From: Paracoccaceae bacterium
Lineage (GTDB): Bacteria > Pseudomonadota > Alphaproteobacteria > Rhodobacterales > Rhodobacteraceae
Reading direction: 5' to 3'
DNA length: 8,278 bases
Assembly: GCA_007131945.1 (NCBI GenBank)
Contig: SLPP01000306.1
Span: 1-8,278 of the forward strand
In this document: one piece after another, positions 1-6,824 of the stretch
Position numbering within the stretch: position 1 is the stretch's first letter
Layout: each line of letters starts with the position of its first letter
Made by a program: the position numbers and the translations under genes
The notes under the pieces: model-generated
What the model saw: only the letters and a program-made list of their open reading frames with translations
Databases searched by the model: none
What the model was told of the DNA's origin: nothing

Positions 1-79
1 CGCCGCGCGATCCGGCGACGCCGTGAGCGGGCCGGCGGCGGAGCGCCGAACCGCCCCGATCGCGGCTCGGGCGAGGGGT

Positions 80-95
80 TGCGCAAATTTGCGCA
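80..95. promoter_or_regulatory. Perfect 16-bp palindrome, operator-like
   Basis: TGCGCAAATTTGCGCA reads the same on both strands. It can also be read as two direct TTGCGCA heptamers (79-85 and 89-95) exactly 10 bp apart, about one helical turn, which suits a dimeric regulator. It has no following T-run on either strand, so it does not look like an intrinsic terminator. The gene it would control is not visible: it may lie left of the window, or the element may belong to the enolase 3' region. The central CAAATTTG is shared with the palindrome at 3949-3962. The protein that would bind it is not known to me. Confidence 0.45.
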
Positions 96-131
96 CTTCC
101 GCAGACCGTTGAAACAAATCGGTCTTCCGCC

Positions 132-171
132 GCCGTTAACCGCAACGAAAGCTTTGCGTCGGCGCCTCCGG
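132..171 (+). repeat. Dispersed intergenic repeat, copy A
   Basis: GCCGTTAACC, five variable bases, then GAAAGCTTTG (132-156) matches 4001-4025 at 22 of 25 positions. All three differences are transitions. After small gaps, TCG and GCCTCYGG are also shared (A 159-161 and 164-171; B 4026-4028 and 4030-4037). Each copy contains two small palindromes, GTTAAC and AAAGCTTT, with centres 14 bp apart. Copy A sits directly 3' of the enolase stop codon (173-175). It is written here in plus orientation, which is antisense to enolase. Confidence 0.6.
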
Positions 172-172
172 C

Positions 173-1513
<1,341 letters not shown>

Positions 1514-2398
1514 TCAGCCGGCGGCGCCGGCGAGGGCCGGACGCAGGCGCATCTCGCGCCAGAGCGTGTAGAGCCCCGCGCCGACGACCAGCGCCGAGCC
1601 GGCCAGCGTCATCGCGTCGGGCCGCTCGCCGAAGACGGCGAAGCCGATCGCCATGGCGAAGACCAGCCGCGAATAGCGGAAGGGCGTGGTCACCGCGATG
1701 TCGCCCATCCGCGTCGCGCCGACGAGCGCGGCATAGCCGAGGATGCCGGCGGCGATCGCCGCCACCAGCCAGCCCCATTCGCCCGGTGTCGGCGCGACCG
1801 GGGCCTCGAAGACGAGAAGCAGCAGGATGAACCCCGCCGGCACCACCATCAGGAAACCCCAGGCGGTCACCTGCAGGCTGTGCACCCCGGCCGGGACGCG
1901 CCGCGTGGCGAGGTCGCGCACGGTCAGCGTCAGGACCGCGCCGAGGGCGAGGAGCGCGGCGGGGTCGAAGCCGGCCGAGCCGGGGCGCAGGATCATCAGC
2001 ACGCCGGCGAAGCCGACGAGTATCGCCGACCAGCGCCGCCAGCCCACCGGCTCGCGCAGGAAGAGCGCGGCGGCGAGCGTCACGACCAGCGGCATCGCCT
2101 GCAGGATCGCCGTGACCACCGCCAGCGGCACCAGCGCGATGGCGAGGACGACGAGCGCCGCGCTCGCCATCTCGGCGAGGTTGCGCAGGAGCACCGCGCC
2201 GCGCAGGGCCTGCGCGGTCAGGATCGTGATCCCGCGCGCCCAGGCCAGCGCGCAGAAGACCGCGCCGCCGCCGAGGCCGATGACGACCACGATCTGCCCC
2301 ACCGGCATCGCCGCCGAGAGGTGCTTGATGATCGCGTCCTCGATGGCGAAGCCCGCCATCGCGCCGACCATCAGGAGGCTCGCGCGCGGATTGCCCAT
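1514..2398 (-). CDS. DMT-superfamily (EamA) membrane transporter
   Basis: This is an inner-membrane drug/metabolite transporter of 294 residues, the usual length for ten-helix EamA proteins made of two repeated halves. The first EamA unit spans about residues 5-137 and ends with LREPVGWRRWSAILVGFAG then LMILRPG. The second spans about 148-279 and contains FRYSRLVF, FGERPDAMTLAGSALVVG and a terminal YTLWRE. Hydrophobic segments fill nearly all the sequence, with short Arg-rich loops (for example 161-167 and 281-286). The substrate cannot be read from sequence; relatives export amino acids or metabolites, or import cofactors such as riboflavin or S-adenosylmethionine. The ATG is preceded by AAGGAA about 11 bases upstream, slightly distant. 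It lies 72 bases after the Fur gene with a stem-loop between, so co-transcription is possible but unproven. Confidence 0.9.
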   Translation of the reverse strand: MGNPRASLLMVGAMAGFAIEDAIIKHLSAAMPVGQIVVVIGLGGGAVFCALAWARGITILTAQALRGAVLLRNLAEMASAALVVLAIALVPLAVVTAILQAMPLVVTLAAALFLREPVGWRRWSAILVGFAGVLMILRPGSAGFDPAALLALGAVLTLTVRDLATRRVPAGVHSLQVTAWGFLMVVPAGFILLLLVFEAPVAPTPGEWGWLVAAIAAGILGYAALVGATRMGDIAVTTPFRYSRLVFAMAIGFAVFGERPDAMTLAGSALVVGAGLYTLWREMRLRPALAGAAG

Positions 2399-2428
2399 GT
2401 GCCGGCCGTTCCTTCACGAATGCAGCAG

Positions 2429-2453
2429 CGCCGCTTACCCCGGCGGGGCGGCG
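2429..2453. terminator. GC-rich stem-loop 3' of the Fur gene
   Basis: CGCCG (2429-2433) pairs with CGGCG (2449-2453). After a four-base bulge, CCCC (2438-2441) pairs with GGGG (2445-2448) around a GGC loop. It starts 18 bases after the Fur stop on the minus strand and ends before the transporter's ribosome site. There is no U-tract. It may attenuate read-through from the regulator into the transporter. Confidence 0.35.
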
Positions 2454-2470
2454 GGCGAAAGGTCCCGGGA

Positions 2471-2896
2471 TCAGGATTTCAGCCGGACGCCGTAAAGCTC
2501 CAGCCGGTGACCCTTGAGCCGGTAGCCGAGGCGGCGCGCGATCGCCTCCTTCAGCGCCTCGATCTCGGGGTCGTGGAACTCGATCACCTCGCCGGTGGCG
2601 AGGTCGATCAGGTGGTCGTGATGGGCGCGCTCGGCATCCTCGTAGCGCGCCCGCCCGTCGCCGAATTCGTGGCGTTCCAGAAGCCCCTGCTCCTCGAAGA
2701 GGCGCACGGTGCGGTAGACGGTGGCGAGCGAGATCTTCGGGTCGAGCGCCGCGGCGCGGGCAAAGAGCGTCTCGACATCGGGATGGTCCTCGGCCGCCTC
2801 CAGCACCTGGGCGATCAGCCGGCGCTGCCCGGTCAGCCGCAGCCCCATCGCCTCGCAGCGCGCCACGATCCCCGTCTTCGCCTGCGTGTCGTCCAT
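2471..2896 (-). CDS. fur: Fur-family metal-responsive regulator (Fur/Mur type)
   Basis: This is a cytosolic DNA-binding regulator of 141 residues, the family's usual length. The N-terminal winged helix (about 10-85) contains LTGQRRLIAQVLE and the recognition-helix region ISLATVYRTVRLFEEQGLL (55-73). The C-terminal dimerisation and metal-binding part contains H92-H93-D94-H95, GEVIEFHDPEIE (102-113) and His130 in KGHRLELYG, the positions that bind regulatory metal in Fur. The CxxC pairs that hold structural zinc in enterobacterial Fur are absent: LICLDCG is replaced by LIDLATG, and the only cysteine is Cys14. This is usual for alphaproteobacterial Fur/Mur, where manganese rather than iron may be the effector. 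It lacks the heme-regulatory features of Irr. The upstream ribosome site (GGGCGGG) is weak. It diverges from the transporter at 3035, so shared regulation across that gap is plausible. Confidence 0.9.
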   Translation of the reverse strand: MDDTQAKTGIVARCEAMGLRLTGQRRLIAQVLEAAEDHPDVETLFARAAALDPKISLATVYRTVRLFEEQGLLERHEFGDGRARYEDAERAHHDHLIDLATGEVIEFHDPEIEALKEAIARRLGYRLKGHRLELYGVRLKS

Positions 2897-3034
2897 CGCC
2901 CGCCCGGTCCGCCGCGGAAAGAAACCCGCCCGTCGATCCTAGGCGATCCGGCCGGCCGGGAAAAGACGCGGCCGCGGCATTGACCTTCCGCCCGGTCCGG
3001 CCTTGACTGCGCGCGACCGAAGCCCGGAGTCGAC
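2897..3034. promoter_or_regulatory. Divergent promoter region, Fur gene / DMT transporter
   Basis: These 138 bases must hold the promoters of both outward genes. The 12-mer CCGCCCGGTCCG occurs twice in direct orientation, at 2900-2911 and 2988-2999. TTGAC also occurs twice, at 2980-2984 and 3003-3007. TTGACC (2980-2985) could be a plus-strand -35, but the hexamer 17 bases later (TTGACT) is a poor -10. The sequence CGGAG at 3025-3029 is a good ribosome site for the transporter. I see no classical Fur box. Confidence 0.4.
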
Positions 3035-3937
3035 ATGGCCTATGTGCAACCCCAGCGCCGCCCGCTCGATCTGGCGGGATTCTGGATGCTTCTCGGCCTC
3101 GCCTTCGTCTTCGGCGCGAACAACGTGCTGATCAAGCTGGGCAACGAGGGGCTGCAGCCGGTCTTCTTCGCCGCCGCCCGCTCGGTGCTGGCCGGCGCGG
3201 TGCTGGCGGCCTGGATGGCCTGGCGGCGGATCGGCTTCCGCCCGGACCTGTGGCGCGCGGGGCTCCTGATCGGGTCGGCCTTCGCCGCCGAGTTCTTCTT
3301 TCTCTTCATCGCGCTCGACCTCACCACGGTGGTCCGCGCCTCGGTGCTCTTCTACGCCATGCCGCTGTGGCTGGCGGTGGCCGCGCATTTCCTCTTCCCG
3401 GGCGAGCGGCTGACGGCGCCGCGCATGCTCGGCTTCGGGCTCGGCTTCGCGGCGGTGGTGCTGGTGCTGGCCGGGCAGGCGCCCGGCGAGGCGCTGGCGG
3501 GGCAGAGCCTCGCCGGCGACCTCGCGGCGCTGGCGGCGGGGATGTGCTGGGCGGCAATCGTCATCTGCGCCCGGCTGACGCCGCTGCAGGCGGCGCCGCC
3601 CGAGACGCAGCTCTTCTGGCAGCTCCTCGTCTCGGCGCCCTTGCTGATGGCGCTGGCGCCGCTCTACGGCGGCGCCTTCGTGCGCGAGTTCGACGGCGTG
3701 CAGCTGGCGATCTTCCTGACCCATTCGCTGGCCATCGCCTCGGGCTTCGTCTTCTGGTTCTGGCTCTTGCTGCGCTACCCGGCCTCGTCGGTGGCGAGCT
3801 TCAGCTTCCTCACGCCGGTGCTCAGCGCCGGGCTCGGCTGGCTGGCGCTGGGCGAGCCGGTGACCGCGGCGCTGCCGGTGGCGCTGGCGCTGCTGGTCGC
3901 CGGGCTGGTGCTGATCAACCGCCGGCCGAGGGGCTGA
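3035..3937 (+). CDS. DMT-superfamily (EamA) membrane transporter
   Basis: This is a second ten-helix inner-membrane transporter, 300 residues. The first EamA unit (about 15-147) contains LGLAFVFGANNVLIKLG, the RSVLAG helix, a helix starting VVRASVLFYAMPLWLAVAA and the FPGERLT end motif. The second (about 160-294) contains GDLAALAAGMCWAAIVI, RYPASSVASFSFLTPVLSAG and LGEPVT, and ends with a last helix and Arg-rich tail (INRRPRG). The short cytoplasmic N-terminus is Arg/Gln-rich. It is clearly different in sequence from the transporter at 1514-2398, so it is not a recent duplicate. The substrate is unknown; export of amino acids or small metabolites is the common role. The ATG follows CGGAG with about five bases between. 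Being divergent from fur it may be metal-regulated, but no operator was recognised. Confidence 0.9.
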   Translation: MAYVQPQRRPLDLAGFWMLLGLAFVFGANNVLIKLGNEGLQPVFFAAARSVLAGAVLAAWMAWRRIGFRPDLWRAGLLIGSAFAAEFFFLFIALDLTTVVRASVLFYAMPLWLAVAAHFLFPGERLTAPRMLGFGLGFAAVVLVLAGQAPGEALAGQSLAGDLAALAAGMCWAAIVICARLTPLQAAPPETQLFWQLLVSAPLLMALAPLYGGAFVREFDGVQLAIFLTHSLAIASGFVFWFWLLLRYPASSVASFSFLTPVLSAGLGWLALGEPVTAALPVALALLVAGLVLINRRPRG

Positions 3938-3948
3938 AACCGGTCGGC

Positions 3949-3968
3949 GTCCAAATTTGGACTTTTTT
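3949..3968 (+). terminator. Palindrome plus T6, possible intrinsic terminator
   Basis: GTCCAAATTTGGAC (3949-3962) is a perfect 14-bp palindrome immediately followed by six T (3963-3968). It starts 12 bases after the transporter stop at 3937. As RNA it would form a 5-bp stem with an AAUU loop plus a U-tract, which fits a short intrinsic terminator, although the stem is weak. Its CAAATTTG core matches the palindrome at 80-95, so an operator role is the alternative. Confidence 0.4.
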
Positions 3969-4000
3969 ATATCCATATGATTTCTCGAAATAAAAGTGGT

Positions 4001-4037
4001 GCCGTTAACCACAGTGAAAGCTTTGTCGAGCCTCTGG
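4001..4037 (+). repeat. Dispersed intergenic repeat, copy B
   Basis: This is the second copy of the element at 132-171: GCCGTTAACC, ACAGT, GAAAGCTTTG, then TCG and GCCTCTGG. It lies in the convergent gap between the transporter and the UbiH-type gene, at the right end of a markedly AT-rich island (about 3950-4025). Its distance from the CAAATTTG palindrome on its left is 49 bases (core start to repeat start), against 48 in copy A. Confidence 0.6.
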
Positions 4038-4055
4038 AAACGCGATCAGCGGGGG

Positions 4056-4090
4056 CGCGACCTTACCCCCATCGAGGGGGTGCGGTCGCG
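4056..4090. terminator. Long stem-loop between convergent genes
   Basis: CGCGACC (4056-4062) pairs with GGTCGCG (4084-4090). After an internal mismatch (TT against GC), ACCCCC (4065-4070) pairs with GGGGGT (4076-4081) around ATCGA. That makes 13 Watson-Crick pairs, so the RNA would be very stable on either strand. It lies 27-61 bases past the hydroxylase stop and about 120 bases past the transporter stop. Neither strand has a U-tract after it, so it is probably a bidirectional transcription-end or mRNA-stabilising hairpin rather than a textbook intrinsic terminator. Confidence 0.5.
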
Positions 4091-4116
4091 GCGGGCGCGG
4101 GGCCCGCGGGCGCCGC

Positions 4117-5343
4117 TCAGACCGGCAGGCCCTGCATCAGCCGCGGCTCGGCGGCGTTCAGCCCGGCGGCCTCGCGGATGAAGGCGCGGCGCAGCGCGGG
4201 GACGGCGTCGACCGCGCCGAGGCCGAGGCCGCGCAACCCCTCGAGGAGCGGATTGGCGTTCGAGAAGAGCCGGTTCACCGCGTCCATGCCCAGCGCCATC
4301 TTCACCGTGTCGAAGCGGCGCCATTCCTGGTAGCGCGCCAGAACTCCCGGTCCGGCGACATCCTCGCCGCGCCGGCGGGCCAGCGTCAGCACCTCGGCCA
4401 GCGCCGCGACGTCGCGCAGGCCGAGATTCAGCCCCTGCCCGGCGATCGGATGCACGCCATGCGCCGCGTCGCCGACCAGCGCCAGCCGCGGGGCGACGAA
4501 GCTCTCGGCGAGGCTCAGCCGCAGCGGATAGGCGAAGCGCGCGCCCTCGAGCGCGATCTCGCCGAGGAAATCGCCGAAGCGCGGGCGCAGGATCTCGAGA
4601 TAGGCGGCGTCGTCGAGCGCGGCGATGGCGCGCGCGGCCGCGGTCGCCTCGGTCCAGACGATGGAGGAGCGGTTGCCGCGCAGGGGCAGGATGGCGAGCG
4701 GCCCCGCCGGCATGAAGAACTGGTGCGCGACGCCTTCGTGCGGGCGCTCGTGCGCCACCGCGCAGACCAGCGCCGTCTGCCCGTAGTCCCAGCCCAGCCG
4801 CCGGATGCCGGCGCGCGCCGCCGTGGCGCTCTCGCGCCCGTCGCAGCCGACGAGAAGATCGGCCTCGAGCTCGTCGCCCGAGGCGAGCGTGATCGTGGCG
4901 CGGTTGCCGGTCGTGTCCTGCGCGACGACCCGCGCGCCGTCGATCAGCGTGATCCGCTCCTCGCGCGCCATGGCGGCGCGGAAGGCGGCATAGAGGTGCC
5001 GGTCCTCGACCATCTGGCCCATCGGGCCTTCCTCGATCTCGGCATGGTCGAAGCCGAGCGAGAAGGGAAAGGCCCCCTGCCCGGCATGGCCCTGGCTGAC
5101 CCTTATGCCGAGGATCGGCTGCGCCCTGTCAATGAGATCGGGCCAGACGCCGATCGCCGAGAGCACGCGCACCGAGGCGATCGCCAGCGCATAGGCGCGC
5201 CCGTCGAAACCGGGCTCGGCCCGCGCCGGTGCCGGGCGGGCATCGACGACGGTGACGCGGAAGCCGCCCTGGGCCAGCGCCAGCGCCAGCGCCGGGCCGT
5301 TGAGCCCGCCGCCCACGATCAGGATATCGGCCGCGTTCCGCAT
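4117..5343 (-). CDS. UbiH/UbiF/COQ6-family FAD monooxygenase (ubiquinone biosynthesis)
   Basis: This 408-residue flavoprotein hydroxylase probably adds an oxygen to the aromatic ring of a polyprenyl-phenol intermediate of ubiquinone at the inner-membrane face. Visible features are the N-terminal FAD-binding Rossmann motif DILIVGGGLNGPALALALA (6-24), the DG motif LLVGCDGRESATA (163-175), and the GD motif VGDAAHGVHP then IAGQGLNLGLRDV (290-312), which is the signature of the UbiH/COQ6 group. Length is typical. Which ring position is hydroxylated (UbiH, UbiF, UbiI or the alphaproteobacterial UbiL/UbiM activities) cannot be decided from sequence, so no symbol is given. The frame stays open to 5556, but the Rossmann motif begins at the ATG at 5343 and the extension is antisense to the amidase. 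That ATG lacks a well-spaced ribosome site and sits seven bases after a candidate -10. Confidence 0.92.
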   Translation of the reverse strand: MRNAADILIVGGGLNGPALALALAQGGFRVTVVDARPAPARAEPGFDGRAYALAIASVRVLSAIGVWPDLIDRAQPILGIRVSQGHAGQGAFPFSLGFDHAEIEEGPMGQMVEDRHLYAAFRAAMAREERITLIDGARVVAQDTTGNRATITLASGDELEADLLVGCDGRESATAARAGIRRLGWDYGQTALVCAVAHERPHEGVAHQFFMPAGPLAILPLRGNRSSIVWTEATAAARAIAALDDAAYLEILRPRFGDFLGEIALEGARFAYPLRLSLAESFVAPRLALVGDAAHGVHPIAGQGLNLGLRDVAALAEVLTLARRRGEDVAGPGVLARYQEWRRFDTVKMALGMDAVNRLFSNANPLLEGLRGLGLGAVDAVPALRRAFIREAAGLNAAEPRLMQGLPV

Positions 5344-5349
5344 ACCCCC

Positions 5350-5377
5350 AATATGCGCGCGACCGCGGGATTGTCCA
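5350..5377 (-). promoter_or_regulatory. Candidate promoter giving a leaderless UbiH-type mRNA
   Basis: On the minus strand, TGGACA (5372-5377, 5 of 6 to TTGACA) is followed after 16 bases by CATATT (5350-5355, 4 of 6 to TATAAT). The expected start site, about seven bases after the -10, falls on the A of the ATG at 5343. Only a G-run touching the ATG could serve as ribosome site, so a leaderless transcript is the simplest reading. The site sits in the 82-bp divergent gap shared with the amidase gene. Confidence 0.4.
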
Positions 5378-5425
5378 TGCGACAGCCCCGCGCTAAGGCT
5401 TCGGGCGCGGCGGCGGAGGGACGGG

Positions 5426-6760
5426 ATGCGGGACGACTGGCGGTGGATGGGGGCGGCCGGGCTGGGCCGCGCGATCGAGGCGGGCGACATCTGCCCGGTG
5501 GCGCTGACCGAGGGCTTCCTCGACGCCGCCGCGAACCACCCGCACCGCGACCGCATCTATGCCCGGATGATGCCGGAACAGGCGATGGATGCGGCGATGG
5601 CGGCGCGGTCGCGGGCGCGGGCGGGGCTGCGGCGCGGGCCGCTCGACGGGGTGCCGGTGAGCTGGAAGGACCTCTTCGACACCGCCGGCGTGGCCACCGA
5701 GGCGGGCACGGCGCTGCTCAGGGGCCGGGTGCCGGGCGGCGACGCGACGGTGGTCGCGCGGCTGACCCGCGCCGGGATGCCGCCCCTGGGCAAGACCCAC
5801 ACGACCGAGCTTGCCTTCTCGGGCCTCGGGCTCAACCCGGTGACGAACACGCCGCCCTGGCGGCACGACCCCGGGCGGGTGCCGGGTGGCTCGTCCTCGG
5901 GCGCGGCGGCGTCGCTCGCCTGGGGGCTGGCGCCGCTGGCCATCGGCTCGGATACCGGCGGCTCGGTGCGCGTGCCGGCGGGCTGGAACGACCTCGTCGG
6001 GCTGAAGACCACGGCCGGGCGCATCCCGCTTGCCGGCGTCGTGCCGCTGGCGGCGAGCTTCGACACCGTCGGCCCGCTGGCGCGCAGCGTCGAGGATGCC
6101 GCGCTCGCCTTCGCCCTTCTCGACGAGAGCCCCGCCCCCGACCTGCGCGGTGCGACGCTCGCCGGCGCCCGGCTGATGGTGCTGGAGACCGGCGCGCTCG
6201 AGGACCTCGACCCGGCGCAGGCGGCGGCCTTCGAGGACGCGCTCGACCGGCTGGGCCGGGCCGGGGCGCGGATCGCGCGCGCCGCCATACCGGGCGTGGC
6301 CGAGGCGATGGAGATGGCCGGCATCCTCTACGCGCCGGAATGCTACGCCACCTGGCGCGAGCGGATCGAGGCCGACCCCGGGGCGATGTTCCCGCCGGTG
6401 CTCGCGCGCTTCCGCGCCGGTCGCGACCACCGCGCCGACGACTACCTGGCCGCGCGGCTGCGCCTCGACGCGCTGCGCGCCGACTTTGCCCGCGCCACCG
6501 CCGGCGTCGACGCCGTGCTGTTGCCGACGACGGCCAACCTGCCGCCGCGGATCGACGCGGTCACCGGGGACCATGCCTTCTTCACCAGCGAGAACCTGCG
6601 CACGCTGCGCAACACGCGGATCGGGAACCTGATGGGCGGCTGCGCGCTGACCCTGCCGACCGGCGCGCCCGGCTGCGGGCTGAGCCTGATGGCGCCGCCG
6701 ATGGACGAGGCGCGGCTGCTGCGCCTCGGCGCCGCCGCCGAGCCGGTGCTGGCGGGCTGA
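5426..6760 (+). CDS. Amidase-signature family hydrolase
   Basis: This is a 444-residue serine amidohydrolase of the amidase-signature superfamily (GatA, FAAH, aryl- and aliphatic amidases). The Ser-Ser-Lys triad is complete: Lys81 in PVSWKDLFDTAG, cis-Ser156 in PGGSSSGAAAS and nucleophile Ser180 in GSDTGGSVRVPA. The 75- and 24-residue spacings equal those of GatA and FAAH. Other family features are LDGVPVSWKD, LGKTHTTELAFSG and a C-terminal RNTRIGNLMGGCALTLPTG. It is shorter than most GatA, and no gatB or gatC lies beside it, so it is unlikely to be the tRNA amidotransferase subunit. Its substrate is unknown. The start is chosen at 5426 because GGAGGGA lies just upstream; the in-frame extension to 5252 is antisense to the hydroxylase. 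It is followed 64 bases later by an amino-acid-oxidase-like gene, which suggests that an amide hydrolysis product is oxidised next. Confidence 0.93.
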   Translation: MRDDWRWMGAAGLGRAIEAGDICPVALTEGFLDAAANHPHRDRIYARMMPEQAMDAAMAARSRARAGLRRGPLDGVPVSWKDLFDTAGVATEAGTALLRGRVPGGDATVVARLTRAGMPPLGKTHTTELAFSGLGLNPVTNTPPWRHDPGRVPGGSSSGAAASLAWGLAPLAIGSDTGGSVRVPAGWNDLVGLKTTAGRIPLAGVVPLAASFDTVGPLARSVEDAALAFALLDESPAPDLRGATLAGARLMVLETGALEDLDPAQAAAFEDALDRLGRAGARIARAAIPGVAEAMEMAGILYAPECYATWRERIEADPGAMFPPVLARFRAGRDHRADDYLAARLRLDALRADFARATAGVDAVLLPTTANLPPRIDAVTGDHAFFTSENLRTLRNTRIGNLMGGCALTLPTGAPGCGLSLMAPPMDEARLLRLGAAAEPVLAG

Positions 6761-6824
6761 GCATGGGCACCGGCTTGCGGCCGGGGCGGGCTTCTGCCAC
6801 GGTCGCGCCGCCAAGGGAGGGGAC

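Larger units (their letters stand above)
1..172. other. Left-edge intergenic region downstream of enolase
   Basis: This stretch lies 3' of enolase, which is on the minus strand. I find no convincing gene in it. The first ~25 bases could be the tail of an unseen plus-strand gene ending at TGA 24-26 (last residues PRDPATP), but too little is visible to call it. The rest holds three structures annotated separately or noted here: a perfect 16-bp palindrome at 80-95, a 6-bp stem AGACCG/CGGTCT (103-108 with 120-125, 11-base loop), and the left copy of a dispersed repeat at 132-171. The part from about 84 to 156 is clearly richer in A+T than the coding DNA around it. Confidence 0.5.

Noticed and set aside
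135..141. GTTAACC as a CtrA binding site
   Set aside because: A full CtrA site is TTAA-N7-TTAA. Neither repeat copy has a second TTAA at that spacing, so at most it is a half-site.
3977..4333. A 118-codon plus-strand frame starting in the convergent gap
   Set aside because: It runs mostly antisense to the hydroxylase C-terminus, has no ribosome site and crosses the stem-loop. The product has no recognisable features.
5273..5290. Hexanucleotide tandem repeat GCCAGC, three copies
   Set aside because: It encodes an alternating Ala-Leu helix (ALALAL) in the FAD-binding fold of the hydroxylase. It is in frame, short and explained by the protein.
5371..5399. Plus-strand promoter TTGTCC-17-TAAGGC for the amidase
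   Set aside because: The -35 matches 4 of 6 but the -10 only 2 of 6, so it is too weak to annotate. The -35 also overlaps the better minus-strand candidate.
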